The notes below the pieces were generated by a model. The model was given only the letters and a program-made list of their open reading frames with translations, did no database searches and was not told the origin of the DNA. A stretch of DNA of 64,000 nucleotides from contig CM059973.1 of NCBI GenBank assembly GCA_030490835.1, forward strand, positions 85,327,221-85,391,220, given 5' to 3'. Of the stretch, positions 23,005 through 33,910 are shown one piece after another; position 1 is the first letter of the stretch, and each line of letters begins with the position of its first letter. The position numbers were made by a program, and so were the translations under genes. This DNA comes from Annona cherimola (lineage: Eukaryota; Streptophyta; Magnoliopsida; Magnoliales; Annonaceae).

Positions 23005-23300
23005 CTCAAAAACATTATTTAAATTTTTTTTATTTTTTTCTTCATACACTTGTTTATCTAATTATAGTTAACATATAAATTAAGTTTTACTATTTTTTTA
23101 TATGAGTATATATTTTTTGAGATTTTTAAACATCAAATACCCTTATGTTTAAAAATCTCAAATATATGTACATATCCAAAAATGATAAAACTTGATTTAT
23201 ATATTAAATACACTTAGATAAACAAGTATATGAAAAAATAAAAAGGTATTTTAAATGGGTTTTTTATGTGAGCTAAGTAAATCATTTACTTTGCCGAACT
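23005..23300. repeat. Palindromic MITE, family E copy
   Basis: The left half (TTCATACACTTGTTTATCTAA, GTTTTACTATTTTT, GAGATTTTTAAACAT) faces its reverse complement on the right (ATGTTTAAAAATCTC, AAAAATGATAAAACTTG, TTAGATAAACAAGTATATGAA). The flanks TAGCTCAC and GTGAGCTA are also inverted. Related copies at about 48580-48790 and 55590-55930. Confidence 0.65.
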
Positions 23301-23572
23301 AACATGATCATTCATCTTCATAATTTCACCTACCATTTAAAAAAAAAGTTTACTCTACGAAGTAAAAAATTGTTTGATTTGTTACTGTGGAGGAGTTTGA
23401 TAGTTGATGCACAGGAACACGAGAGAATTAATTCTAAATAAACCTCAGTATAAATTCAAACTCATGAGTTTGGATAGTTCAGCACTTTCTTTTTAATTTG
23501 GCTGTACGGAAACGTGTGGCACTCATTCTTTTAAGGGGTGTTTGTTAACCCATAATGTTTTTCAAACTAAGG

Positions 23573-24009
23573 GTGTGTCTGGGAACTAATAAAACTTTTG
23601 ATGAAAATTTTTGTTTAAAAAATTTTTAAATACAAGAAAATGATATAATATGATAGAAGTAATTATAATGCGTAAAGAAAAAAAAGTTAAAATAGATAGA
23701 TTAATTAAATGAATAGTCGTAGAAATAATTGAAAAGTATGATAATTATACAAGAAGAAGTGAAAAAATAATTAAAAAATTAGGTAATTGCGGTGAATGAA
23801 AAGTTTTAATTTTTACTTCTTTCTATATAATTGCTCTAGTTTTAATCATTTCTACACAACTACCCATACATCTAATCTATCTATTTTAACATTATTCTCT
23901 TTACTCCTTATCGTTACTCCTATTATATCACATCATTTTCTTATTTTTTAAAAACTTTTATACCAAAAGCTTTTCACCAAAAGTTTTATTACTTTCCAAA
24001 TACACCTTT
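23573..24009. mobile_element. Two family C MITEs head to head, forming a palindrome
   Basis: The left copy (minus) starts GGGTGTGTCTGGGAACTAATAAAAC and the right copy (plus) ends GTTTTATTACTTTCCAAATACACC, the inverse of that start. The inner parts (ATAATTATACAAGAAG and CTTTCTATATAATTGCTC) also pair. The whole 437 bp can fold on itself. Confidence 0.65.
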
Positions 24010-24764
24010 AAAAAAAGCGTCTGCATGTCATCCTTTCTTCTCTTTCGTCATCTTAATACTTTCATACATTTTAGTTTATCCCCCATGTGGGCAAATGGTT
24101 AGGGATCTCATCAATGGCAACCAGAAAGAAGGGAAATTTATAATTGATAATTTTCTAAAAAAGAATTTTTGGCATTTCAAATTCTATATGTTTACATATA
24201 TATATATTTATTAGTATTTATACTGTATAACAACTAATATAACATTTAAGCATGTTCACAATTCTCACACTATAGAAAGATTTTCTGCAATACCTCATAT
24301 TAAGGAAAAATCTGTAAATACCTCTACAATATGGAGAGAATTATAAAATACCCTCACTTTAAGAGGAGGGAGAAATCAAACACCTGACTGGAGCATCCAT
24401 ATTCCCCAAGTGTTATCACCAGGGTAACCCCTAGTGATTACCTATTTATATTTTAAGCCTTAAGATTTTTGTATTTGCATTTTAAAGTATATATTTTATT
24501 GCATTTTTTTACCTCAAAAGCATATGTTGTAAAAATTTCTTGGAAAGGATGTTTGTGAACATTATCTATGATTTTCCGTTCTTTGGCAATAAGAGAGTTT
24601 TTGCATATATACTTACAAAAGTTGGTTGAAATAATAGACATGTCATTATTTTTGTCAAATTTGCATTTGTACTTTTAAGGTTTGCTTGAAATCAATCTTT
24701 TGAATGTAAAGTGTATTTGTAAAAAATTATATTTTAAAGATTTTCCCTTGCGTTTTAATGCAAA
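24010..24764. other. AT-rich intergenic DNA; no gene recognised
   Basis: Contains phrases about 24270-24390 (AATACCTC, AAATACCTCT, AAATACCCTC) resembling the ends of the fold-back elements nearby. No supported coding sequence. Confidence 0.4.
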
Positions 24765-25055
24765 ATTAGAGTTTTTTACATTTTAGTCCTTCTAACTATG
24801 CTTATTTGCTTTTTAGCCCACGAGTTTCACGTATTTGCTTCTTAGACCGTGTAAGTCTGCCCTATTTATATTTTAGTCTTTGCTGTTAATGACATGCTGT
24901 TAACTGCATATATGAGTCGTATATGTAGTTAACGGTAGAGACTAAAATGCAAATAAGGTAAACTTGTAAAATCTAAGAAGCAAATACGTGAAATTTAGAG
25001 GGCTAGAAAGCAAATATGCATAGTTAAAAGGACCAAAATGCAAAAACCAAAAAAT
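24765..25055. repeat. Fold-back element with ~140-bp arms
   Basis: The left arm (TTTACATTTTAGTCC, ACTATGCTTATTTGC, TTTCACGTATTTGCTTCTTAGA, CTGTTAACTGCATATA) is nearly the exact reverse complement of the right arm (TATATGTAGTTAACGG, TCTAAGAAGCAAATACGTGAAA, GCAAATATGCATAGT, GGACCAAAATGCAAA). Centre near 24910. The layout is MULE-like, but I could not find a clear TSD. Confidence 0.7.
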
Positions 25056-25424
25056 TGCAAACCATGTTATGTCTACCATTTTTATCCAACCTTACAATAG
25101 GGGCGGATGCAAACCGCTCCAACCCACTCAAATGGGATATGCGACGACAACATCAGAACGGGGCATAAATGGTGCTACTGCAATCGTCATTTTGACAATC
25201 TGTGTCAAAATTGTGGTGGTTTTCTTGAAAATATCAATTGCAATTTTTTGCTCATTCTCCGTTATTTTGTTGGAGTGCTAGAAACACAAAGATGTTTGGA
25301 CGAGAAAATGTTTTCATTTGTTAAAAAGGAGGCCAAAGCCATTCCGAATTTAAGGCCTCTGATGGCTTTGAAACAATTGCGATCCGTATGAAGCTGTTCC
25401 TATTTCTTGCATTTTGAAAGATTA

Positions 25425-25975
25425 ACCTTACATATGACCATAAGTTTTACCTCAATTTCGAAATAGGATCACATATTTATGAAAATAACAAACATGACCA
25501 CACATTTTTCTATATATTTCAAATATGACAATGCCTCTTGCGTTTTTAATAAAATATCTTTAATTAAAACCTAAATTTAACCAGAATATGTACATTGTTA
25601 TCAAAATACAACCTTACAACAATATGATATAAAAACCATTCTTTATATGAGAAGAGGTGGAGAGAAGTTTAGGTTTTTTATGGGTATATATTTTATATTA
25701 CAATAAGACTTTGAGATATTCTTATAGTTTTCATTTAGCATTCTAATAATATTTCAACAAACATTCTACAATATGAGCACCACATGGACATACCACAACT
25801 ACTGAGGCACTATGGAAAGAGAAACTTAGGTTTTAACCAAGGGTATTTTACAAAAAATTTATAAGGCATTGTCAAATTTGAAAATATAGTGAAATTTTAT
25901 GGTTGTATTTGTCCTTTTCATAAATATATGGTTGTATCTCAAAATAAAGCTAAAACTAATAATCATATTTGAAAT
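25425..25975. repeat. Fold-back element with ~110-bp inverted ends
   Basis: The left end (ACATATGACCATAAGTTTTACC, CACATATTTATGAAAAT, TTTCAAATATGACAATGCC) is mirrored at the right (GGCATTGTCAAATTTGAAA, TTTTCATAAATATATGG, TAAAACTAATAATCATAT). A possible worn 9-bp TSD is AGATTAACC / AAATTAATC (7 of 9). Interior non-coding. Confidence 0.6.
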
Positions 25976-26114
25976 TAATCATATTTTGAATGTTTTCTTT
26001 TAAAAAAAATCATATCTTGAATGTGTTGGGATCACATGAGATAGAGAGAATTTTGAGTGTTACTGGTCATCTCATGTGATAAAGGACAAGTATAAACACG
26101 TAAGAAATCCAATC

Positions 26115-26459
26115 CTATGCAGCTGGGTGCACTTAAGCTCGGTGCACTGGAGTGCATTTAATTTATTTTTTTGAAAACTTTTTATATAACTGTTAATCTA
26201 AGTGTCTTTAACATGTGTATTAATTTTTATTAAAATTTGGATTTTTTTAAAATAAGTGGCATTTTTAATAATTTGAAATTCAAAAATTCCACTGCCTTTA
26301 GAAAATTCGAAAAATATTTTAAAATCTTCAAAAATAGTATAAATTGATACATATGTTAAATACACTTAGATTAATAGTTGTGTAAAAAAATTTCAAAAAA
26401 TTAAAAAATGAGTATTTGAACCTAGGCATATTGAGCGTAAGTGTACCCGGAGGCATAGA
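26115..26459. repeat. Palindromic MITE, family F copy
   Basis: The ends CTATGCAGCTGGGTGCACTTA and TAAGTGTACCCGGAGGCATAG are inverted repeats, and the inner halves pair around a centre near 26285. Core phrases (TAACTGTTAATCTAAGTGT... and ...ACACTTAGATTAATAGTTG) match the 10.6- and 44.4-kb copies. Confidence 0.65.
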
Positions 26460-27004
26460 ATTGGTTTCTTTCTTTTATATGATTTAATTTCTTAAATACC
26501 TTAATAATTTTTTTTTCTTTTTACTTCTATATTTTAATCATTTTTATACAATTTGGTGATTTATTCTCATTTTACCTTTATTATATATGTTATTCTCACC
26601 ATATTAAATTTTTTTTTTTTCTAATTTCTCACTTTCCACTCTATGTTCCCAAATGCGCCCTTCGTCTTCAAATTTGATTGCTTGATAATTGGAATTTGGA
26701 GTTGCAACCTAGTTTAACAACCATTACCATGAACATGGAATATGGGATTCATTACCTTCGGTTGTCATATAAGATACGGTCTCTAATTGCGACCCATGTC
26801 AACGAATAAAACGGAAACTGTGGTCTAAAAAGAAAACAGATATTGTGGTGGGAATGAGATTAGCTTTTTTAAATAAAAATAAAAAAGGTTTACTCCAAAT
26901 ATACCTGCCTTGTTTGACATATATTTCAAATATACTCTTTAGTTTTTAAAAATATCTTATATACCCGTCAAGTACTTCGTTTAAAGAAAGCAACAAATTT
27001 GCAA

Positions 27005-27290
27005 ATATGGGGTATGTTTGGCAACGATTAAAAAATGTCAAGTTAAAACTTTTCCATCTAAAACTTTTCATTCTCCAACTATCATATTTTTTAATTATTT
27101 TTTTTCACATTTTACTATACAACTACCCTACTTTTTAATCATTTCTACACAACTACCCACACAACTAACCTATCTATTTTAACTTTATTATCTTTACTAC
27201 TCATCATTATCCCTATTATATCACATCATTTGACAACTTTTACTCTTCAAAAGTTTTACTCATTCCCAAACACCCCCATGGTGTGGAGAC
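27005..27290 (+). mobile_element. MITE family C copy
   Basis: Well preserved: GGGGTATGTTTGG at the left, CCAAACACCCCC at the right as inverted ends, with the family interior (CTATACAACTACCC, ATTTCTACACAACTACCCAC, ATTATCCCTATTATATCACATC). About 280 bp. Confidence 0.65.
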
Positions 27291-27566
27291 ACAGTTTCCC
27301 GCGTCGAGATGGTGTCACATGGCTCTTGATTGGGTCTGATGTGCCGTCAGGCAAGTACGTACGGAAGATAAATGTTTGTATGGCTTTGGGGGAAGGGGGA
27401 GAATTCACATGAAGGGGTGTAATATCATTTGAGAAAGACAACCATATAAAAATGACTTACATTTTTAGAAATTCAAGATTTTTTTTGAATTTCCAAATAT
27501 TCAAGGGGGTGTTGATCCCTCCCCAACCAATCCATGTTGCTCCGCCACTGGTACTGCTATGGCAAC

Positions 27567-28018
27567 GTTATAACTAGGGGTGTAGATTTACAGACATAGA
27601 CACATAGTAGTACGGTAACAAGGAAGATGTTGTAGATTTATAGCCAGAAGGGGAAAAATAAAAAATTGAAATAAGAAAAATAGATTTAGGATTTACAATA
27701 TATATATATATATATCATTTTTAACGGGTTGTAAATGGAGAGAAAAAAAAAGATTTAGGATTTACGAAATATATATCATCTTTTAATGGGTTGTAAATGG
27801 ATTAACTGGTCAAATGAGTTACTAAATTGATTACGGGTCAAGTGAGTTATTAAATGGATTGACGGGTTAAAAAATTTCAACCCCAATTCATTCATTTATT
27901 TAAAAGGTTAAACAAGTCGGTAGATCATAAATTATTTATTCAAAAATTTCAACATAAATCCATTTATAAATAGATTAAATAAGCAAGTCGACGGATCATG
28001 AACACCTCTAGTTATTAT
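27567..28018. mobile_element. Non-autonomous hAT-type MITE (436 bp)
   Basis: Starts TAGGGGTGT (27575) and ends ACACCTCTA (28010), with flanking 8-mers GTTATAAC and GTTATTAT that look like a worn TSD (6 of 8 equal). The interior carries many GGTTAACGGGTT / AACCCATTT-like words, as in the related element at 44798-45354. It includes a TA repeat at about 27701-27715. Confidence 0.65.
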
Positions 28019-28904
28019 ACTTATATACATGCAATCCTATTTGATTGTAAAGACATTTTAGATATTTCATATTGTAACATACGATTATTTTTTTGTTGTA
28101 TGCAAAATGGGTAGATGTGTAATTTACCAATACTTACTGAGTATTTAAGGTATTTTCGAAAGGGTGTTAAATAAATAGACAGCCCATTTAAAATTCTTGT
28201 ATTCTACTGTCTTCCAGGCTCAAATCAGATCAGTGCTTCCACCCAAAGATGGGGGCATTTTTGCTCATTAAAAATTTTAATCACTACAGATGCAAAACTC
28301 CGTCTTTTTCTTAGTTCGAGTTAACGATAAGGTTTAAAAAGGCAACAAAATCGAAGCTTATGGGGCCTAAAACATAAATATATAAAGGTTCAAAGTATTA
28401 AAAAAATCCCGAAAGGGAAAGATATGCAAATTCTGCACTGTTGTTTTATGAAAACAGCCAAAAAAGGGGACATGTCAGTTTTTGAAACGGAAAAGACAAG
28501 TGGAAATTGAATGAGCCGTCCTCCTAGACTGCAGCTCCTCACCAGAATCTGATCCAGCAGTAACAAACTAACACGAGGAATTTTTTTTTAAAAGATAAAT
28601 TACAGCAACGCCCTCTTCATTATCTTTCTACGAACGCAACTTTGGAACACATTGCCTTTGACAACCCATTTTTTATTGGTATTTATATACTGTAGCCGTT
28701 GATATTACAATTAAATCTTTTTACAACTCTCGTACTAAGGAAATTTTTTGTGTAGATACTCCCATTTGAAGGGACACCTATAAAAAAAACCCACTTTTAG
28801 GAGAAAAATTGAAGATATATTACCTACATGCACTTAGCAGGACTTAATGCCACCAAGTCGAGTGGCTTTGGCACCGACCACCAGGGCATTGTACTTTTGG
28901 CAAC
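28019..28904. other. Intergenic; no gene recognised
   Basis: AT-rich with a few short open frames. Nothing assignable. Confidence 0.4.
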
Positions 28905-29130
28905 CCATTTAGGAGGGAAAAGTGGAAAAAAAATTTCGTGTATTTTTATTGTTTTATCTACTTTAATTATCTTAGTTTTTTATTTTTATTTATATATTCC
29001 AATTATTTTCTCATACAACTACCGGATTTATTTCGATTTTATCTTATCGTATCTTATCAATTATAAATCTCACTATTTTTAAAAATTTTCTTGCTTTCTT
29101 TCTTTTTCCTCTTCCTAAACCACAAATGGA
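28905..29130. repeat. MITE family D copy
   Basis: Shows the same phrase order as at 10.3 and 54.3 kb: AGGAGGGAAAAGTGG, TTTTATTTTTATTTATATATTCCAATTATTTTCTC, ACAACTACCGG and TATCAATTATAAATC (read as separate words). The frame 28828-29082 is an accident of this repeat. Confidence 0.5.
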
Positions 29131-30200
29131 TTGCCAAACACACACTATAAGACATTTTGTTTTAGCATAGTTTGCAAAATGATGCCAGTCCCTAGTACTC
29201 TTTTTCATTATTATTGTAACCTCAGAAATTAGTACACTCCACAAGTATGAAGGCCTTTCGAAATAATTGCATTTAATTATTATTACATATTACTCTTCAA
29301 GAACTATCATTCATCCTCTATTACCTTTAAAGAATTAGTTGGAAATTGATCATTGGTGAGAATGGAATAAAATGAATTTTAAAAATTGAGAGAATGATAT
29401 AATATTATAATGATAAAATAGGAATAAATTATAAATATGTAGGGTGCTTACCTAAAAAGATATGAGAAAAATAACAAAAATATAAAAATGAGAAAAAATA
29501 AGGTATGGAGTAGATAAGAAATTTTATATAAAAAATTAATAATGAGATAATATTGTTGTTCATGTATATGTCAAGATGATGGAAGACATCACTACTGTCT
29601 TCTATTAAAATTCAAGATCATAATTTTCGGTCCTTCTAGAGTAAATGCTGTAGTTGCCAGGCTACTCAACGTGAGTGGCATAATTACAAAAATATGGTGA
29701 ACTAATGAAATAAGAGGTTATTGAGTCTGTCATAAACTAAAGAGCTTGAATGCAACGGAGAAAATGAGATGAAAATGTAATCACGTGTGTTGAAAATGGA
29801 CAAAATATTAAAAAGATAAAAAGTTATACTGAAATTATAATGAAAGTTGAAAATTTCTTTTTGAAATGAAAATTTTCATCTCATTTACATCTTATTTAAG
29901 TTTCTTGAACATTTTGGAATAAGCCATAGTTATGTGAATACTCTGCTATGTTAATGAACGAAGAAAAAGTGGAATCTAAATTTCTCTTTTTAATTTAGAG
30001 AAAATGATATGAAGAAATAATAAAAAAATTTGAAAAATAAATACTATAAATAAAATTTTTGTTATAAAAGCATGAGAGGCAATACTTGACAATATAACTA
30101 CTTATGGAAAATAAAAATTTATGATGTTAATAGCAACATTTCATTGTTTTTTTGAGTTTTAGAAATGTTTTCATGAAGTGATACACGTGGCATATGCAAA
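29131..30200. other. AT-rich intergenic DNA; nothing recognised
   Basis: No coding signal. About 29385-29540 reads like a reversed, worn family D or C repeat (AGAGAATGATATAATAT, ATGATAAAATAGGAATAAAT). Confidence 0.4.
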
Positions 30201-30642
30201 TGAGTAATTCGCAAATATACTTATTTAATTTGATCAAAATTATAAATATACCTAGATAATTTCAAAAATTTTAAATACTCCCAACATAGTTTAATCATAA
30301 TTTCAAATAAACCCCACACCTTTATAACATAGCGATGGCGTGGGCGTGTTTGTAAAAATGCAAACAATGTAAGTGTATTTGCAATTTTAGAAATTAATTG
30401 ACGTATTTAATTATTGTAAATAACTTTTACACAATTGAACCATAATCGCAAATAGCCCTATGCTATGACAATATAGTAACAACGTCATAATAGCGTGAGA
30501 GTTATTTACAACTATGGTTAAATTATGTAGATGTTATTTATAATTTTTAAAACTATATGAGTATATTTATAAATTTTTTGAAGACACTTATATTTGCAAT
30601 TTTGATCAAATTAAGTGGGTATATTTGCAAATTACCCAAAGC
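30200..30642. repeat. Fold-back element with ~100-bp inverted ends
   Basis: The left end (GAGTAATTCGCAAATATACTTATTTAATTTGATCAAAATT, read as a unit of about 50 bases) is mirrored at 30590-30640 (AATTTTGATCAAATTAAGTGGG, TATATTTGCAAATTACCC). The inner halves pair around a centre near 30420 (AACATAGCGATGGCGTG / CATAATAGCGTGAGAG lies asymmetrically). No clear TSD. Confidence 0.65.
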
Positions 30643-31774
30643 AAATTATTACTTTATTTTTTACATTTAAAAATCATATAAAATATAAATTAATATTTTT
30701 TTGGAAACAATTTGGCATCTATTTATGATGCCAAAAAACTATTCAATCAAAACTTATATTTTATAAATATTTATCGTTATTCAAGGATGAATGTGATATT
30801 ATTAAATTTAGAAGTAAATATCTGATATATAATAGTTTTTAAGATGTTTAGTTTTGACAACATAACTATAATAGATGAATGTTATAAAGGGTTTAGACAT
30901 TAAAAAAATCGCATGGAAAATAAAAAAACCATTTTTGTGTACCTCCGTACAAACGTTTGCATGAAATCACTCCCCGTTTACATTTTTATTTTTCAAATTC
31001 AGCTAAATGATTTATATGGCTGATGCAATTTATGTAAGAAAATATCATCGCAATTTTTTTTATGATATTATAAACAAATAAAATTATAATATTCTTCAGT
31101 CAGCCGCTATCCGAGTTCAAGGTTTCAAATTGCGGCAAATCTTTGAGTTAAAACGCCGGGCTAAAAATGGCCAATTACACGGGGTACATATAATTTTTGC
31201 ACATACATTCAAAGCCTTTCAAATTCTCCATTTGTTTCTTTAAAAAATAAAAACTCCATTTACTCGTTTCCTTCCTGCCGATGCTTCCCCCAACACCATC
31301 TTCCTCGTTATTGTGAATGAGTCATTTGTCAGCACGTCACTACTTTAAAAAATCCGCGTGACTTTTTTTCAGAAAAATAGCCAGTGGACTCCAGCCTAAA
31401 CGATCGAAATATCGCTAAACATCAAAAATAAAAATAATATCGGATTCTATTATAATGTTACTTATCTCACTGTCCCATTTTTTGTATTTTCCTCTCATCG
31501 TTTTTTGATATTACGATTTTTACAATAACCATTGATTTTGCAAAAATGATATCATTTATGAAAACACCATCTTGTGTAATGGATGAGAACCATATAATAA
31601 AAATTACAAAATCATTAAAAGTTAACTTAGGTTGTGTTTGTGAACTTGACTCAGGGCAGTTGGTGTTACATGGGGCCTTGGTTGCCCACGATCGGGACAC
31701 GATTCCTGTGATCAGCAAATGCCATTGTGTAGTGTCTCTGGTAAAAATAAAAAAAACTTACGCTGTCTTTTAAA
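30643..31774. other. Intergenic; no gene recognised
   Basis: AT-rich. Antisense-overlapping frames at 31467-31718 (minus) and 31546-31773 (plus) show no motif. Confidence 0.4.
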
Positions 31775-32040
31775 AATGATAAAATTTTTAATGAAAAGTT
31801 TTTAGTATAATTTTTTTTTTTTTAAAATTGATGCAATACAATATGAGTAATGATAGAAAGTAAAGAGAATAAAGTTAAAATAAATAAGTTAATTATATAT
31901 ATATATTTGTATATAAATGATTGAAAAATAGAGTAGTTATATAGAAAGATGCGAAAAATTAATTAAAAAATAGAATAGCTATGGAGACTAAAAAATTTTA
32001 GATTATAAAATTTTTATTTTAAAAACTTTTAACGGATCCT
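31775..32040 (-). mobile_element. MITE family C copy (minus orientation)
   Basis: Read on the minus strand it gives the family C phrase order; on the plus strand ATGATAAAATTTTTAATGAAAAG, GAGAATAAAGTTAAAATAAATAAG and GATTGAAAAATAGAGTAGTTATATAG are the corresponding landmarks. Worn ends. Confidence 0.55.
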
Positions 32041-32281
32041 TAGATGTGAAAATAATTGAATAGTTTAAATTTTGCATTCCCGTAGCTGCTTCTGATTTTT
32101 GAATAATGAGGTTAGGAGCGTTGGGTTTTTTTTGTTTTTTTCCTCCAAATTTGAAATTACACCGATGGTAAACCTAGCCGTTCAACCTGAGATAACAGCG
32201 CGCATCGATGGATCTTGGCGGTTGATCGCACGCGTGTAGTGCTGGGCTGGTGGGGGGTGGCTTTCATCCTCCGCACACGTG

Positions 32282-32560
32282 TGCCACGTGAGGTGCGTTT
32301 TGGACGTTGGAGTCGTAGAGCGAGCTGCGAGTGGAGGGAGCGTGCAGTGAGTGCAGACTGTGCAGGGCGGGCAGCGTAGTTGAACTGTTGAAGTTGAATC
32401 TAGAGATCTCAGCTCCGTTGCTTTGCAACGGTCAGATATTGTCCCAAACGGCTCTTGCAACGCCGTTAATACTAACGACGTATCCTTCTCCCCTGTTAAC
32501 GTCCAGTAAACGGCAGTAAGAAACCTCCGTTACGCCTCTTCATTTTTAAAGATCCCACCC
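32282..32560 (+). promoter_or_regulatory. Kinesin-5 promoter with a cluster of six AACGG (MSA-type) cores
   Basis: Six AACGG/CCGTT words lie within 117 bp: 32415-32419 (-), 32427-32431 (+), 32447-32451 (+), 32463-32467 (-), 32509-32513 (+) and 32527-32531 (-). The second, TGCAACGGTCA, matches the mitosis-specific activator (MSA) consensus YCYAACGGYYA at 10 of 11 positions. MSA elements are bound by three-repeat MYB (MYB3R) factors and drive G2/M expression of mitotic genes, which fits a spindle kinesin. A G-box word (CCACGTG) lies at about 32283-32289. Transcription probably starts a little downstream, before the CT-rich leader. Confidence 0.6.
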
Positions 32561-33910
32561 TCTTCTCTCCCTTCCTCTTCAGTCTTCTTTCGTTCTTCGC
32601 CGTTTTTCATCAGAAACCATATCCTCTCTCTCTTTCCGCTTCGGGGTCATTGACAACTCTTAGAAAGTTCGTTCCTCTTCTTCGTCCATCGGATTTCGTC
32701 TCTCCATCGGTCTGCTGCAGTTGCATCCCATTGTCCGACGGCTCACATTTCCTTTCTCGGAATCCTTCTTGCAGACGGCCGTCTTCGTACTGTAGGTTTT
32801 CGCCTGTTTTTCAGCGTTTTTTTTTCCTTCCAATGTCTTGGGAGGGATTCACCTAATCCTTGATCTTTTCCGTTTATCTGCATTTTCTTGACTGGGATTT
32901 GATCTGTTGAGCTGTCGGATTTGCTAAATTAACCGCATTTGGCCATTTTTCTATTTTATTTTCTGCTGTTGGTTTTGATTGGTTAGTTCGGTTTTGATCT
33001 ATCAGTTCTTTATTTCTTGCGTTTTTTCAAAGGTGTTGTCTCGACTGGTTTTTTGGCGAAACTCAATCTTTGGATCTTGCCGTCTTGGGAATAGTGATTT
33101 CTTTGGGCGCTGGATCGTTTGAGGACTGGTATTTTAGGGTTTCTTGACTTTCCTAAAATTCGATTCTAGATCGTGGCAGTGTCTGCTTTTGACTCCGTTT
33201 TGAAATTTTCTTGACTAGGGGAGATTCTACGTTCTGCTGATTCTTTTTTCTTTTATTTCGCAGCTATATCTGAAATTTATAGAAATTATATCTTTAAGGA
33301 TTTCTCTCTTTTTTTGGTTCTTCCCTACTTGAGATTTTTCTTTGCTATTTCTCCAATTACTGCTGTTCCGTTGATTCTCTATCTTGCGTATTCATTCTTT
33401 CTTTTTGTTAACTCTGCTTTCTGCTAGTACCAGACCACCTGTAGCTTTTGATGCTTTGACTGGATCTGGGATATCTGGAGTTTTCGAAGCTTGTGATTTT
33501 TGAAAATATCTCGTTGATTTTACTTTTCGTTTATATGTTTTATGTCGAATTTGGAAATTCGGAATATCCAGGGCTTAATTTTCTTGTCTAGTTTCCAAAT
33601 TTGCCACATTTTGAATTTCCCATTCTTGATGTTGATTTCGTATAGTTTCTATTTCATTCCAGCTTATTCCATATCATTTTTTAAATCCTTTTCAATCATG
33701 GGACAAGTGCCTAACTTCTGTTGATATTACGCGGAATCTGTAACCCCTTTGGTTTGGATATAATGGTTCTCAAAATTTGACATTTCTTGAAGAATGAAGG
33801 CCAGATTCCACATCTAGTAGTTTTCATGGAGTGGTTTCTGTTACATGCTTTTTTCTAATGAGTTCTATGTAATGACAGTGAGCTTGGATAATTATCCAAT
33901 TCTGTAAGCT
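32560..33910 (+). other. 5' leader of the kinesin-5 gene with a probable ~1.09-kb leader intron
   Basis: A CT-rich stretch (about 32560-32640) is typical of a plant 5' UTR. A GT-AG intron is likely from about 32792 (GTAGGTTTT) to 33878 (TTCTATGTAATGACAG), whose interior is strongly T-rich as plant introns are. The short exon 33879-33910 then leads to the ATG. The exact transcription start cannot be fixed from sequence. Short frames inside (32650-32856, 33542-33724) are leader or intron accidents. Confidence 0.55.
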
